Shown in pieces: positions 42,833 to 52,435 of a DNA stretch of 64,000 nt. Position 1 is the stretch's first letter; the number at the start of each line of letters is the position of its first letter. The notes under the pieces are model-generated. The model made no database searches. It had not been told where the DNA came from and saw only the letters and a list, made by a program, of their open reading frames with translations. The position numbers were made by a program, and so were the translations under genes. This stretch comes from an uncultured Lachnospiraceae bacterium. GTDB taxonomy: Bacteria > Bacillota > Clostridia > Lachnospirales > Lachnospiraceae. The stretch lies in assembly GCA_958402795.1 (NCBI GenBank), contig CATXUX010000001.1, positions 99,142 through 163,141 of the forward strand, read 5' to 3'.

Positions 42833-42901
42833 ATTCTCTCTTCCATTTTTATAGAAGATGATTTATAATCGAAAGGAAAAAAACAAAAAGGAGTCTGATT
42901 C

Positions 42902-43930
42902 ATGATCCGATATGCAACCATTGGCACAAATTTTATCGTAGACTGGTTTTTACACGCCGCACAGAATATCCCGGAGCTTTACTATCAGGCAGTCTATTCC
43001 CGCTCGAAAGATACTGCTGCTGCCTTTGCAGAAAAGCACCATGCAGAAACGATCTCGGTCTCTCTGGAAGAGCTTGCGGCAGCGGACAACATAGACGCCG
43101 TCTACATCGCCAGTCCCAATTGTCTGCATTATGAACAGGCCGCGCTGTTTTTATCACATGGAAAGCACGTTCTCTGTGAAAAAACCATTGTTTCCAACTG
43201 TCGGGAACTGGAATCTCTCACCCGGCTCGCCCGGGATCATCATGTCGTTTTGATGGAAGCCGTCCGGACCATGTATACCGAAGGATTCCGGTGTCTTGAG
43301 GAAAGCCTTCCCCGCATCGGTCCGATCCGCCATGCCAGTTTCCGGTTCTGCCAGTATTCTTCCCGGTACGACAAGTACAAGTCCGGTATTGTTGAAAATG
43401 CATTTAACCCTGCATTCTCTAACGGCGCGCTGATGGATCTTGGGGTTTACTGTGTTCATCCCCTTGTACGCCTTTTTGGTATGCCGGATCGAATTCACGC
43501 AGATTCCGTTCTGCTGGGCAATGGCGTGGACGGAGCCGGATGCATCCTGGCACATTATCCACAGATGCAGGCAGAACTCGTTTATTCCAAAATCAGCAGT
43601 GGAAGAATCCCCAGTGAAATTCAGGGAGAAAACGGAACGCTTGTCATTGACACAATTGGTAATCCAAATGACATCACCTACTACGACAAGAAAGGAACGG
43701 AGGCGTCTCTTTACCATGCCGCCCCCACACCGATCCCTGATATGGCATCAGAAATTCTGCATTGGATCGAACAGATCCGTCTGTGCGAAGAGGATCCGCA
43801 GCAAAACAATGAGCTTCGTTATTCTCATATGGCATTACAGATTATGGATGAGGCACGGAAACAGTCCGGAATCGTTTTCCCCGCTGACAGGATGACACCT
43901 CATTTTTACAACACAGAAGAAACGGTTTAA
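42902..43930 (+). CDS. Gfo/Idh/MocA-family NAD(P)-dependent oxidoreductase
   Basis: A 342-residue enzyme with a Rossmann domain at the N-terminus (ATIGTNFIVDWFLHAAQNIPELYYQAVYSRSKDTAAAFAEKH in pieces) and DAVYIASPNCLHYEQAALFLSHGKHVLCEKTI, the family's EK-K catalytic-Lys region. Residues 125-325 are the alpha/beta substrate domain (DLGVYCVHPLVRLFGMPD). Family members oxidise or reduce sugars, inositols and related compounds; the substrate here cannot be told. AAAGGAG precedes the ATG. It is followed after 12 bases by a HAD phosphatase. Confidence 0.9.
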   Translation: MIRYATIGTNFIVDWFLHAAQNIPELYYQAVYSRSKDTAAAFAEKHHAETISVSLEELAAADNIDAVYIASPNCLHYEQAALFLSHGKHVLCEKTIVSNCRELESLTRLARDHHVVLMEAVRTMYTEGFRCLEESLPRIGPIRHASFRFCQYSSRYDKYKSGIVENAFNPAFSNGALMDLGVYCVHPLVRLFGMPDRIHADSVLLGNGVDGAGCILAHYPQMQAELVYSKISSGRIPSEIQGENGTLVIDTIGNPNDITYYDKKGTEASLYHAAPTPIPDMASEILHWIEQIRLCEEDPQQNNELRYSHMALQIMDEARKQSGIVFPADRMTPHFYNTEETV

Positions 43931-43942
43931 GGAGATACGATC

Positions 43943-44752
43943 ATGATAAAACTAATCGCAAGTGACCTCGACGGTACTCTGATACACGGCATGAGCGGAG
44001 AATTGACGCCGCGCGCCCTCGAACTGATCACGCGGCTGACAGATGCAGGCATCCATTTCGCCGTTGCAAGCGGACGGCAGTATTACAACGAACGGCACTT
44101 ATTTCAAAAATTCGGCGATAAGATCTCTTATATTGCAGAAAACGGAGCAGTCTGTATCCACAATGGAGCCGTGATCTCCCGCTCCTCCATTGACCACGGA
44201 CTGTATCTGCGTCTTGTTGATGAAATCCGGAAGAATCCGGATTACCGGCTTCTCGTCTCCCGGGAAGATTCCTGTTTCATCGAAAAAGGGGACCCGGCAT
44301 TTGAACATATCGCTTACGATGTCCTCCGCTATAAAACACAGACCGTTGACGATCTGCGCAGTCTGGAAGGTCCGATCCTGAAAATCGCCATCGGCAATAT
44401 GGCAGACGATGACACCCAGTCCCTGAAAGAATACCGGCGGTACCTGCAGGAAAAGTTCCCGGATGAGATCAAGGTTGTCACATCCGGATACATCTGGATC
44501 GACTGTATGGCGCCGGACTGCAACAAAGGAGCCGCCCTTTCCACCCTGCTTCGGAAACTACAGATAAAGCCGGAAGAATGTATCGCATTCGGGGACCAGT
44601 TCAACGATCTGGAAATGCTGCAGCTGGCAGGAACCGGATATGCAATGGCAGGTTCTCCTGCCGGAGTGATCGCAGGTGCAGACCATGTGACAGATTCGGT
44701 AGAAGATGTGCTTGAAGAACTTCTAAACCAGATTCAAAAATACAGTGACTAA
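43943..44752 (+). CDS. Cof-type HAD-IIB phosphatase
   Basis: A 269-residue HAD hydrolase of the Cof/YidA group. Motif I is ASDLDGTLIHG, motif II FAVASGRQYYN, the cap (type C2b, about residues 85-185) follows, then motif III Lys near 190 (CNKGAALSTLLRKL) and motif IV AFGDQFNDLEMLQLAGTGYAM. Members remove phosphate from sugar phosphates and flavin or pyridoxal derivatives. AAGGAG precedes the ATG and a terminator follows. It is in one operon with the oxidoreductase. Confidence 0.92.
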   Translation: MIKLIASDLDGTLIHGMSGELTPRALELITRLTDAGIHFAVASGRQYYNERHLFQKFGDKISYIAENGAVCIHNGAVISRSSIDHGLYLRLVDEIRKNPDYRLLVSREDSCFIEKGDPAFEHIAYDVLRYKTQTVDDLRSLEGPILKIAIGNMADDDTQSLKEYRRYLQEKFPDEIKVVTSGYIWIDCMAPDCNKGAALSTLLRKLQIKPEECIAFGDQFNDLEMLQLAGTGYAMAGSPAGVIAGADHVTDSVEDVLEELLNQIQKYSD

Positions 44753-44776
44753 AAAACGTCCACTGGACGTTTTTGT
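44753..44776 (+). terminator. terminator after the HAD phosphatase
   Basis: AAAACGTCCA and TGGACGTTTTT arms with a short loop and T run. Confidence 0.8.
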
Positions 44777-44876
44777 CGTATGCCTGGCAACTAAAACGCC
44801 CCCGCCAGGACTAAAGCAACTGCCTGCACGGGGACATACTTTGAAAACTTTGAGAAGCGGACGGTTACGATCCGTC

Positions 44877-45473
44877 TCAGAACAATCCTTTTAATACGGA
44901 TACACACCCGTCAATTCCAAGCTCTGACGAGTCCAGCACGATATCATAGTTCTTCATATCATGCCAGTCTCTCGCTGTATTTGCGTTGTAATAATTTGCC
45001 CGTTTCTTGTCAAAACGTTTCTGTGTCAACTCTACCTGATTCTCCGCGATCTTGTAATCCTCAATGATCCGCAGCCGTTTTTTCTCGTCCGCCGCACGGA
45101 TAAACACCTTGACGACTCCGCTCCAGCCTCTCAGCGCCTCGGATGCACAGTGTCCCAGAAAGATTGCCGGTCCTTCCGCCGCAAGATGCTGGATTTCCTG
45201 GTGCTCTTCCAGATAGATATGCCCTTCCTCCGGGAGCATGTCGGTATCACCTGTCTGTACACGGCTCATCATGAAAATCGTATACAGAAAGCTGTTTGTA
45301 GTCTTTTCCTCATAGCGTTCAATTTCCTTTACTGATACGCCGCGGTTCTTTGCCACCGCTTCCAGAATCTCTGCTCCATAGCAGGGCAGACCGCATTCTT
45401 CAGCCAGTCTGTGCGCGATTTTCGTCCCGCCGCTTCCGTACTCTCTCTCGATCGTCAGATACTTACATTTCAT
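44877..45473 (-). CDS. cytidylate kinase-like family protein
   Basis: A 198-residue P-loop nucleoside-monophosphate-kinase relative (Cytidylate_kin2 family). The nucleotide-binding loop is EREYGSGGTKIAHRLAE near residue 10, variant of the classic GxxxxGKS/T with GSGGTK. EGPAIFLGHCASEALRG carries the middle strand and RAADEKKRLRIIEDYKI the R-rich lid. Members of this family lie beside varied genes and are mostly untested; true CMP kinases are a different branch. It stands alone ahead of nothing, with the ABC exporter genes upstream in the same direction. Confidence 0.85.
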   Translation of the reverse strand: MKCKYLTIEREYGSGGTKIAHRLAEECGLPCYGAEILEAVAKNRGVSVKEIERYEEKTTNSFLYTIFMMSRVQTGDTDMLPEEGHIYLEEHQEIQHLAAEGPAIFLGHCASEALRGWSGVVKVFIRAADEKKRLRIIEDYKIAENQVELTQKRFDKKRANYYNANTARDWHDMKNYDIVLDSSELGIDGCVSVLKGLF

Positions 45474-45502
45474 CTTTGATACCCTCCTTCATTTCCTTTC
45501 CT

Positions 45503-47287
45503 CTACGACGCCATCTGGTCCTCAAACTGACTGTTATAAAGTTCTGCATAGAATCCGTTCTTCGCCAGCAGTTCTTCATGTGTTCCACTCTCGACAACAT
45601 CCCCGTCCCGCAAAACCAGGATCAAGTCTGAGTTCCGGATGGTGGACAGTCTGTGTGCGATCACGAAGGAAGTGCGGTTCTCCATCAACTCATCCATTGC
45701 CGCCTGAATCTGCTGCTCTGTCCGGGTATCCACGGAACTGGTCGCCTCATCCAGGATCAGCATCGGCTTATCTGCAATCATGGCACGGGCGATCGTAAGC
45801 TGCTGCTTCTGTCCCTGGGACAGACTGACCTGATCATTCAGAACAGTATCATATCCCTTCGGCAAGGTACGCACGAAGTGATCCAGTCCCACTGCCCGGC
45901 ACGCCTCTTCCATTTTTTCCTCAGTCGCTCCCTCGCTGCAGTATACAAGATTCTCCCGCACGGTTCCCTCAAAAAGCCAGGTATCCTGCAATACCATACA
46001 GAACTGGGAATGAACGTCTTCTCTTCGCAGATCCTTCGTCGGAATGCCGTCGATCCGGATCTCGCCGCCCTGTACTTCATAAAAACGCATCAGCAGGTTG
46101 ATCAGCGTAGACTTTCCGGCTCCGGTCGGGCCAACGATCGCGATCTTCTGTCCCGGCGTGGCAGATGCCGAGAAATCATGAATGATTGTTTTATTCGCGT
46201 CGTATCCGAACTTCACGTGTTCAAAATCCACATACCCCTTCGCCTGCTCCAGACGTTGTGTTTTCCGGCTTTCATCCGGCATCTCTTCTGCCTCCAGAAA
46301 TTCAAACACACGCTGTCCGGCTGCGCCTGCTGACTGGAGAGACTGTGCCGCCTGTGCGATCTGTGACAAAGGCTGGGTAAAAAACCGTACATACATCATA
46401 AATGCAACGATCACTTCAAACCCGATCTTTCCGTTCAGTGTCAGAACCGCACCGGAAACACAGACTGCAACATAACCAAAATTTCCGATAAATCCCATCA
46501 ACGGCTGCATCAGTCCTGACAGGCTCTGTGCCCGGAACGCACTTTCACAAAGATCCTTGTTCAGCCGCTCAAAATCTGCTTTTGCACGCGTCTCGTCATT
46601 ATAGGCCTTCACCACGGTATGTCCGGTATAGATTTCCTCTACCTGGCCGTTCAGTGCGCCGAGTGCTTTCTGCTGCCTTGTAAAATATTTGTGTGAGTGG
46701 CGCGTAATAAGAGACATCAGTCCAAATCCGATCAGCGTTGCCGCCACTGCCGTCAGCGTCATGATCACATTCGTTTTCAGCATCATCAGCAGAGAACCTA
46801 CGAACAGCGCCAGAGCGCTGACCAGATTTCCGACACTCTGGTTCAGGGACTGTGCGACCAGATCCACATCATTTGTCACACGGGACAGCACATCTCCGGT
46901 CGATGTTGTATTGTAATACGACATCGGCAGCCGGTTGATCTTCTCTGCGATATCCCCGCGCAGACCTTTCGCGACTTTCTGCGTCACCGTAGCCGTAATA
47001 AAATGCTGGATAAACGACAGGAGTGCCGCGCAGACGTAAAACAAAATCAGTGTGCATCCGATCTTCGCCACCTGGTCCATATCGATTCCTGTCATCATGC
47101 CGTCTGTGATCACTTTCGTCAGTTCCGAGAGCTTATCCGGGCCAAGCAGCGTAAACGTTGTACCCGCAATCGCACAGACCACCGCGACCACCAGAATCCC
47201 AATATAGGATTTACAATAACGGATCAGCCTGATCCAGACATTTTCCGTGCCGGAAGACTGCTTCACCGTATTATTTTTCTTACTCAT
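45503..47287 (-). CDS. ABC exporter half-transporter (second subunit)
   Basis: A 594-residue type IV exporter half: six helices in residues about 20-310, then an ATPase domain with Walker A IVGPTGAGKSTLINLL, Q-loop MVLQDTWLF, signature VSLSQGQKQQLTIARAM (LSQGQ instead of LSGGQ), Walker B MLILDEATSSVDT and H-loop IAHRLST. It pairs with the overlapping upstream half (TAATG overlap), giving a heterodimeric multidrug exporter like BmrCD or LmrCD. The weak signature motif fits a heterodimer with one degenerate site. Confidence 0.93.
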   Translation of the reverse strand: MSKKNNTVKQSSGTENVWIRLIRYCKSYIGILVVAVVCAIAGTTFTLLGPDKLSELTKVITDGMMTGIDMDQVAKIGCTLILFYVCAALLSFIQHFITATVTQKVAKGLRGDIAEKINRLPMSYYNTTSTGDVLSRVTNDVDLVAQSLNQSVGNLVSALALFVGSLLMMLKTNVIMTLTAVAATLIGFGLMSLITRHSHKYFTRQQKALGALNGQVEEIYTGHTVVKAYNDETRAKADFERLNKDLCESAFRAQSLSGLMQPLMGFIGNFGYVAVCVSGAVLTLNGKIGFEVIVAFMMYVRFFTQPLSQIAQAAQSLQSAGAAGQRVFEFLEAEEMPDESRKTQRLEQAKGYVDFEHVKFGYDANKTIIHDFSASATPGQKIAIVGPTGAGKSTLINLLMRFYEVQGGEIRIDGIPTKDLRREDVHSQFCMVLQDTWLFEGTVRENLVYCSEGATEEKMEEACRAVGLDHFVRTLPKGYDTVLNDQVSLSQGQKQQLTIARAMIADKPMLILDEATSSVDTRTEQQIQAAMDELMENRTSFVIAHRLSTIRNSDLILVLRDGDVVESGTHEELLAKNGFYAELYNSQFEDQMAS

Positions 47288-49044
47288 TATGCCAATTCCT
47301 CCTTTGATAACTGAGAATATGCAATCTGCCGGTACTCTTCACAGTTCTCCATCAGCTCGCTGTGGGTTCCTTTCCCGGCGATCCTGCCTTCATGCAGCAC
47401 AATGATCTGGTCCGCGTCACGGATCGTACCGATCCGCTGCGCAACGATCAGTCTTGTAGAATCTCCGCATTCCTCGTCCAGCTTTTTCCGCAGGACACGG
47501 TCTGTCTTATAATCCAGCGCCGAAAACGAATCATCAAAGATGAAGATTTCCGGATCCCGGCACACGGCACGCGCAATCGACAGTCTCTGCTTCTGTCCGC
47601 CCGAGAAGTTCGAACCTCCCTGGGCAACATACCCATCATAACCGTCTCTTCCTGACTCCACAAATTCATCTGCCTGTGCGGTATGTACGGCTCTCTCCAC
47701 ATCACTCTGGCTGAATTCTCCTTTGCCGTTGCTTCCATATGCCACATTACTCGTAATCGTACCGGAAAACAGGACAGCTTTCTGCGAAACATAGCCGATC
47801 CTGTTTCTAAGCGCCCGCTGTGTATATTCTTTCACATTGACGCCATCCACCAGAACTTCGCCTTCCGTGGCGTCGTAGAAACGGGGGATCAGATTGACCA
47901 CCGTACTCTTTCCGCATCCGGTCGCACCGATAAATGCAACCGTCTCGCCCTTATGTGCAGTAAAGGTAATGTCCTCCAGCACCGGTTTCTCCGCATCCGG
48001 ATACCGGAAGCTGACATGACGGAATTCGATCTCTCCTTCTTTCCCCGGAGCCGGGTTCTCTTTTGTTCCGTCCTGAATGGTCGCCTCTGTATCCAGGACT
48101 TCATTGATACGTTTTGCAGATACCGCTGCACGTGGCAGCAGTACGAAGATCATTACCAGCATCATAAATGCCATCACAACCTGCATTGCATACTGCGAAA
48201 ATACAACCATCTCGGAAAACAGCGGCAGCTTCGCCGTCATATCCGCGCTTTCGATCAGATAAGCGCCGATCCAGTAGACAGCAAGGGACAGTCCATTCAT
48301 CACTAACTGGATCCCGGGGTTCAGAATTGCCAGAACCCGTGTTGCAAACAACTGGTTGCTCTTCAGATCCTCATTGGCGCTTTCAAACTTTTCTTCCTGA
48401 TATTTCTCCGCATTATATGCCCGTATCACCTGCAGTCCGTTCAGGTTTTCACGTGTCACGCGGTTCAGGTTATCTGTCAGTTTCTGCGTCATCCGGAATT
48501 TCGGAAGCGCCGCTACCATACAGATCGCCACAATTACAAACAGGATGATCACGGCGATCACAGTCGACACCGTCCACTCCCATTCCTTTCCGGCAATCTT
48601 ACAGATGGCCCAGACAGCCGTAACCGGCGCCCTCATCAGCACCTCCAGTCCCATTACGATCATCATCTGTACCTGCATCACATCATTGGTAGACCGCGTG
48701 ATCAGACTTGCCGTAGAAAATCTTCCGATCTCCTCCATCGAAAATGACTGTACCTTGTCGAATATCTGTCCACGCAAAGTTGCGGAAAAGTTCGAAGAAA
48801 TCCTCGCCGCACAGACGTTGGTCGCCATCGCCGCCAGAAGACTTCCGAGCGCACACAGCAGCATCTTCCCGCCGGCCGTGAGGATATCTGCCATCGCGCT
48901 TCCCTCTGTCTGCACAAGGGTCGTGATCTCTGACATATAATCCGGCATCGTCAGGTTACAGTATACCGACAGTAAAACAAATACAAATGCCAGCGCTGCC
49001 AGCGCCCAGTCCCTGCCCTTTAAGTGTTTCAGTAACTTTAGCAT
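47287..49044 (-). CDS. ABC exporter half-transporter (first subunit)
   Basis: A 585-residue half-exporter. Six helices (about 15-300) with the RSTNDVMQVQMM coupling region, then Walker A FIGATGCGKSTVVNLI, Q-loop YVSQKAVLF, signature FSGGQKQRLSIARAV, Walker B IFIFDDSFSALD and a switch region IVAQRIGTI with Gln in place of the usual His. Asp replaces the catalytic Glu after Walker B (FDDS). Both changes mean this half carries the degenerate ATPase site partner. Heterodimer with the next gene; a MarR gene lies upstream. Confidence 0.93.
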   Translation of the reverse strand: MLKLLKHLKGRDWALAALAFVFVLLSVYCNLTMPDYMSEITTLVQTEGSAMADILTAGGKMLLCALGSLLAAMATNVCAARISSNFSATLRGQIFDKVQSFSMEEIGRFSTASLITRSTNDVMQVQMMIVMGLEVLMRAPVTAVWAICKIAGKEWEWTVSTVIAVIILFVIVAICMVAALPKFRMTQKLTDNLNRVTRENLNGLQVIRAYNAEKYQEEKFESANEDLKSNQLFATRVLAILNPGIQLVMNGLSLAVYWIGAYLIESADMTAKLPLFSEMVVFSQYAMQVVMAFMMLVMIFVLLPRAAVSAKRINEVLDTEATIQDGTKENPAPGKEGEIEFRHVSFRYPDAEKPVLEDITFTAHKGETVAFIGATGCGKSTVVNLIPRFYDATEGEVLVDGVNVKEYTQRALRNRIGYVSQKAVLFSGTITSNVAYGSNGKGEFSQSDVERAVHTAQADEFVESGRDGYDGYVAQGGSNFSGGQKQRLSIARAVCRDPEIFIFDDSFSALDYKTDRVLRKKLDEECGDSTRLIVAQRIGTIRDADQIIVLHEGRIAGKGTHSELMENCEEYRQIAYSQLSKEELA

Positions 49045-49159
49045 TCTATCTATGCTCCTTCCATGTTTTTGAATCTATAAACTAAAACCAGCCATAGGCC
49101 GGTTCAAGTTTTCTGAAAAATATAACTGTGCCTGCGCACGGATATCGGATTGCACCGCG

Positions 49160-49642
49160 TCAATCCTCATTTTGCGGCTGTTTTGCCCTCTCCCACATTT
49201 CCTCCTGGATCTGATAAATCCTTCTGAGGATCCGGAAGTATTCTTTCGCGTCCGTCTCTCCAAGCTGTTCAAACAGCGCCGCATGTGCACGGACCGTCTT
49301 CTGCTTCTCCCCGCAGATGTAGTTCCGTCCCGCATCCGTCAATCGAATAAAAACTTTCCTTTTGTCCTCTTTGCCCTGCTCTCTTACAATATATCCGCGG
49401 CGTTCCAGAGCGTTCAGGATATTCGTCACCCTTCCTGCCGTAAGTCCCATCTGCCGCGAGATATCTCCCGCGAGCATCCTGCCCCCACCGCTGTAAATGC
49501 AGAACAAAACGCCGCCTTCTCCGGATACCCACATCTGATTATCATAATCCGCTTTTTTTTGACTGACGTGATCCGCTTTCTTTCTGGCATGTAACAACTG
49601 CATATTGCAAAATTCCTGCGCCAGCTCTTCATAGTCCGTCAT
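49160..49642 (-). CDS. MarR-family regulator of the ABC exporter
   Basis: A 160-residue winged-helix regulator. SGEGGVLFCIYSGGGRMLAGDISRQMGLTAGRVTNILNALERRGYIVREQGKEDKRKVFIRLT (in pieces) is the helix-turn-helix and wing. The C-terminal helices complete the dimer. It precedes the two exporter genes, all on one strand, and its own promoter carries a strong palindrome, so it is the likely substrate-sensing repressor of the exporter, as in other MarR-ABC pairs. Confidence 0.9.
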   Translation of the reverse strand: MTDYEELAQEFCNMQLLHARKKADHVSQKKADYDNQMWVSGEGGVLFCIYSGGGRMLAGDISRQMGLTAGRVTNILNALERRGYIVREQGKEDKRKVFIRLTDAGRNYICGEKQKTVRAHAALFEQLGETDAKEYFRILRRIYQIQEEMWERAKQPQNED

Positions 49643-49732
49643 CTGATCTCATCCCTCATTCCCAAACTTCTGTCAATCCGAATCTTCTGTTTCTTCCTTC
49701 TTCTGAATTCCAAAATACGTTTCAGCAAAAAT

Positions 49733-49789
49733 TTTCTAGTAAAAGTTTTTACTAGAAAGTATTTTAGCATTATACCATACTGATGTCAA
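49733..49789 (-). promoter_or_regulatory. promoter and 26-bp palindromic MarR operator
   Basis: TTGACA (49784-49789) and TAAAAT (49761-49766) are 17 bp apart on the minus strand. TTTCTAGTAAAA-GT-TTTTACTAGAAA (49733-49758), perfect arms, lies just downstream of the -10 box and would block transcription when bound. Confidence 0.85.
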
Positions 49790-49825
49790 CACTCCAATCA
49801 TGAAAAATCTATGAACAAACATGCA

Positions 49826-49869
49826 AAGAGCACTCAGGACAATGTGAACATTGCCCTGAGTGCTCTTTG
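49826..49869 (-). terminator. hairpin terminator after the DnaK-like gene
   Basis: AAAGAGCACTCAGG and CCTGAGTGCTCTTT arms with inner CAATGT/ACATTG pairing. The T run after it is short, but the stem is very strong. Confidence 0.7.
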
Positions 49870-49879
49870 ATTTCGGTCG

Positions 49880-51637
49880 TCACAGAAGACCCGCAGCGGA
49901 CTCTTCCAGTTTTTCTTTTGCCTCACGGAGTTTCTGCATTTGTTCTTCCGTCACTTTATCTACACGGAACTTCATCAGTATCTTCTCCAGCGCGCTGCAA
50001 TCCTTTTTGATCTGCTTCTTCTGTGCCTTATCGAGCTGTTTTCCTTTGTCTTTCAGCGCCACGTTGACCTTCTGTGCCAGTTTCTGTGCTTCATCTGTAA
50101 GCTCCAGTGCTTCCACCCGGAGCTGATCCTGTCCTGCATACTCCTGCGCGTCATGGATCGCCTGCTCGATCTCTGACTCTGACATCCGTTCGTTTGCCGT
50201 AATGGTGATCGACTGCTCCTTGCCGGTATCTTTGTCTTTCGCGGACACCTTCAAAATTCCGTTCGCATCGATGTCAAACGTCACTTCGATCTGCGGTACG
50301 CCCGCGGGGGCCCGTTTGATCCCCTTCAATTTGAATTTCCCGATTGTCTTATTGTCCTTTGCCATCGGGCGCTCGCCCTGCAGGACATGGATCTCCACAT
50401 CACGCTGATACGGCGCAGCCGTAGAGAAAATCTGGGAATACCGGATCGGCAGCGTCGTATTACGCTCCACTACACGCGTTGCCACGCCGCCCACCGTCTC
50501 AATGGACAGGCTCAGCGGAATCACGTCCAGAAGAAGCAGTCCCTGCCCGCTCTCAACGGTAGAAATCGCGTTGCCCTGCAGGGTACTTCCCAGAATCGCC
50601 GCTCCCTTTGCAACACACTCATCCGGATTGATATTGCGCGACGGCTCTTTTCCCGTAAGTGCGCGCACCTTATCCTGCACCGCCGGAATCCGCGTAGAGC
50701 CGCCTACCAGAAGGACTCTGCCAAGCTCAGACGCGGCGATCCCCGCATCGTTTAGCGCATTTTGCACCGGCCCCGCCGTGCGCTCCACCAGGTCTGCCGT
50801 CAGTTCTGTAAATTTTGCCCGCGTAAGCGTTACGTCCAGATGTACGGCCTCCCCGTTCACCTGTGCCAGATATGGCAGAACGATCTGCGTACTCGCCGAC
50901 GTGGACAGTTCTTTCTTTGCCTCCTCAGCGGCGTCGCGAATCCGCTGCATTGCCGCGAAATCACGGCTTAAGTCCACCCGTTTTTCCTCCCGGAAGTTTC
51001 TGACCAGCCAGTCTGCAATCCTGGCGTCAAAATCATCCCCGCCGAGGTGGTTGTCTCCTGCTGTTGACAGCACTTCGATCACGCCGTCGCTGATCTCGAT
51101 AACAGACACGTCAAAGGTGCCGCCGCCGAGGTCATACACCATCACCTTCTGTGACTCCCCGTGATCCAGTCCATAGGAAAGCGCCGCGCTGGTCGGCTCA
51201 TTGATGATCCGCTTTACGGTCAGTCCCGCGATCCGTCCCGCGTCCTTCGTAGCCTGACGCTGGATATCATTGAAGTAGGCAGGAACTGTGATCACCGCTT
51301 CTGTGACCGGTTCTCCGAGAAATGCTTCCGCGTCTTTTTTTAACTGCATCAGGATCATCGCGCTGATCGTCTGCGGTTTATACTCTGTTCCGTCGATCCG
51401 TACCGTCCAATCCGTCCCCATGTGTCTCTTGACCGAAGAGATCGTCCGGTCTGTGTTCGTGGCCGCCTGCCGTTTCGCCGCCGCGCCGATCAGACGTTCT
51501 CCCTTTTTCGTAAATGCCACGACACTTGGTGTGGTCTGTCCGCCCGTACTGCACGGAATGATTACCGGAGTCCCGTTTTCCACTACCGATACGCAACTGT
51601 TTGTTGTTCCAAGGTCTATCCCGATTACTTTGCCCAT
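49880..51637 (-). CDS. DnaK-type Hsp70 chaperone (paralogue)
   Basis: A 585-residue Hsp70. The ATPase domain begins GIDLGTTNSCVSVVENG, with VPAYFNDIQRQATKDAGRIAGL and VYDLGGGTFDVSVIEI and the adenosine motif LLVGGSTRIPAVQDKV. The substrate domain (about 380-585) includes LLLLDVIPLSLSIETVGG and a short lid ending KEKLEESAAGLL. It lacks the long acidic or flexible C-terminal tail of the major DnaK and is slightly shorter than usual. It is not in an hrcA-grpE operon but behind a J-domain protein and a DUF5685 protein, so it looks like a dedicated secondary Hsp70. Confidence 0.93.
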   Translation of the reverse strand: MGKVIGIDLGTTNSCVSVVENGTPVIIPCSTGGQTTPSVVAFTKKGERLIGAAAKRQAATNTDRTISSVKRHMGTDWTVRIDGTEYKPQTISAMILMQLKKDAEAFLGEPVTEAVITVPAYFNDIQRQATKDAGRIAGLTVKRIINEPTSAALSYGLDHGESQKVMVYDLGGGTFDVSVIEISDGVIEVLSTAGDNHLGGDDFDARIADWLVRNFREEKRVDLSRDFAAMQRIRDAAEEAKKELSTSASTQIVLPYLAQVNGEAVHLDVTLTRAKFTELTADLVERTAGPVQNALNDAGIAASELGRVLLVGGSTRIPAVQDKVRALTGKEPSRNINPDECVAKGAAILGSTLQGNAISTVESGQGLLLLDVIPLSLSIETVGGVATRVVERNTTLPIRYSQIFSTAAPYQRDVEIHVLQGERPMAKDNKTIGKFKLKGIKRAPAGVPQIEVTFDIDANGILKVSAKDKDTGKEQSITITANERMSESEIEQAIHDAQEYAGQDQLRVEALELTDEAQKLAQKVNVALKDKGKQLDKAQKKQIKKDCSALEKILMKFRVDKVTEEQMQKLREAKEKLEESAAGLL

Positions 51638-51667
51638 TTTATATATTCTCCTTTACTACTGTCTGGC

Positions 51668-52435
51668 TTAACGATATCCGGGTCCGCAGCACATACAGCA
51701 GAACTGCGCCGCAAACATCCACATGCAGAACTTACTCATATTCTCCGCATATCTCTGGAACTCCTGCCCCGAATCACTGTAACTTTGCTCCGTGCGCTGC
51801 ATACTCTGCAGCGCTCTCTTATACACCGGATTATCCGGCTCCATCTGTACTGCCCTTCTGATCTGCTCCAGCGCGGCGATGGAATTTCCCAGACCTTCAT
51901 TTGCCAGTGCGCTGAGATAGTACCATCTGGCGTTGCGCTGCGTGCTTATGATTCCGTTCAGGGTATTCGCTGCATATTCATACTGCCCCATATTAATAAA
52001 ATCCACCGCCTGGCGGATATCGCTGCTGTCGCCCGGTTCTACCGTCGGCCGCTCTCTCTGTGTCCCGAAGTCTCCAAAGCCTCCAAAACCACCGAAGCCA
52101 CCGAAGCCTCCATAACCGCCCTGGCCATAACCGCCCTGGCCATAACCGCCGCCCTGGCTGTAACCGCCATAGCTGCCCTGGCCATAACCACTCTGACCGT
52201 ATCCGCCATAACTGCCCTGGCCATATGAAGACTGCTGTTCCCGTTTTTTATATTTCTCCGGATTGTTCAGCATATCATACGCCTCATTGATCTCATTCAT
52301 CTTCTCTGCGGCCTTCGGATCATCCGGGTGCAGATCCGGATGATATTCTTTTGCTTTTTTCCGGTATGCCTTCTTTATCTCTTCCTGTGTCGCATCGTGA
52401 GATACGCCAAGAACTTTATAAGGATCATCGACCAT
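51668..52435 (-). CDS. J-domain protein with YG-rich tract and Cys-rich tail
   Basis: A 255-residue co-chaperone. Residues 1-65 are a J-domain with the HPD motif at 32-34 (YKVLGVSHDATQEEIKKAYR). Residues 70-124 are a low-complexity run of YGQGGYGG and FGGFGGF units. Residues 140-210 look like a tetratricopeptide-type pair (QAVDFINMGQYEYAANTLNGI; WYYLSALANEGLGNSIAALEQIRRAVQMEPDNP). The last 20 residues are hydrophobic and Cys-rich (FCMWMFAAQFCCMCCGPGYR), which may attach it to a membrane or bind metal. It should stimulate the DnaK paralogue encoded next. The start overlaps the DUF5685 gene by 11 bases. Confidence 0.88.
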   Translation of the reverse strand: MVDDPYKVLGVSHDATQEEIKKAYRKKAKEYHPDLHPDDPKAAEKMNEINEAYDMLNNPEKYKKREQQSSYGQGSYGGYGQSGYGQGSYGGYSQGGGYGQGGYGQGGYGGFGGFGGFGGFGDFGTQRERPTVEPGDSSDIRQAVDFINMGQYEYAANTLNGIISTQRNARWYYLSALANEGLGNSIAALEQIRRAVQMEPDNPVYKRALQSMQRTEQSYSDSGQEFQRYAENMSKFCMWMFAAQFCCMCCGPGYR

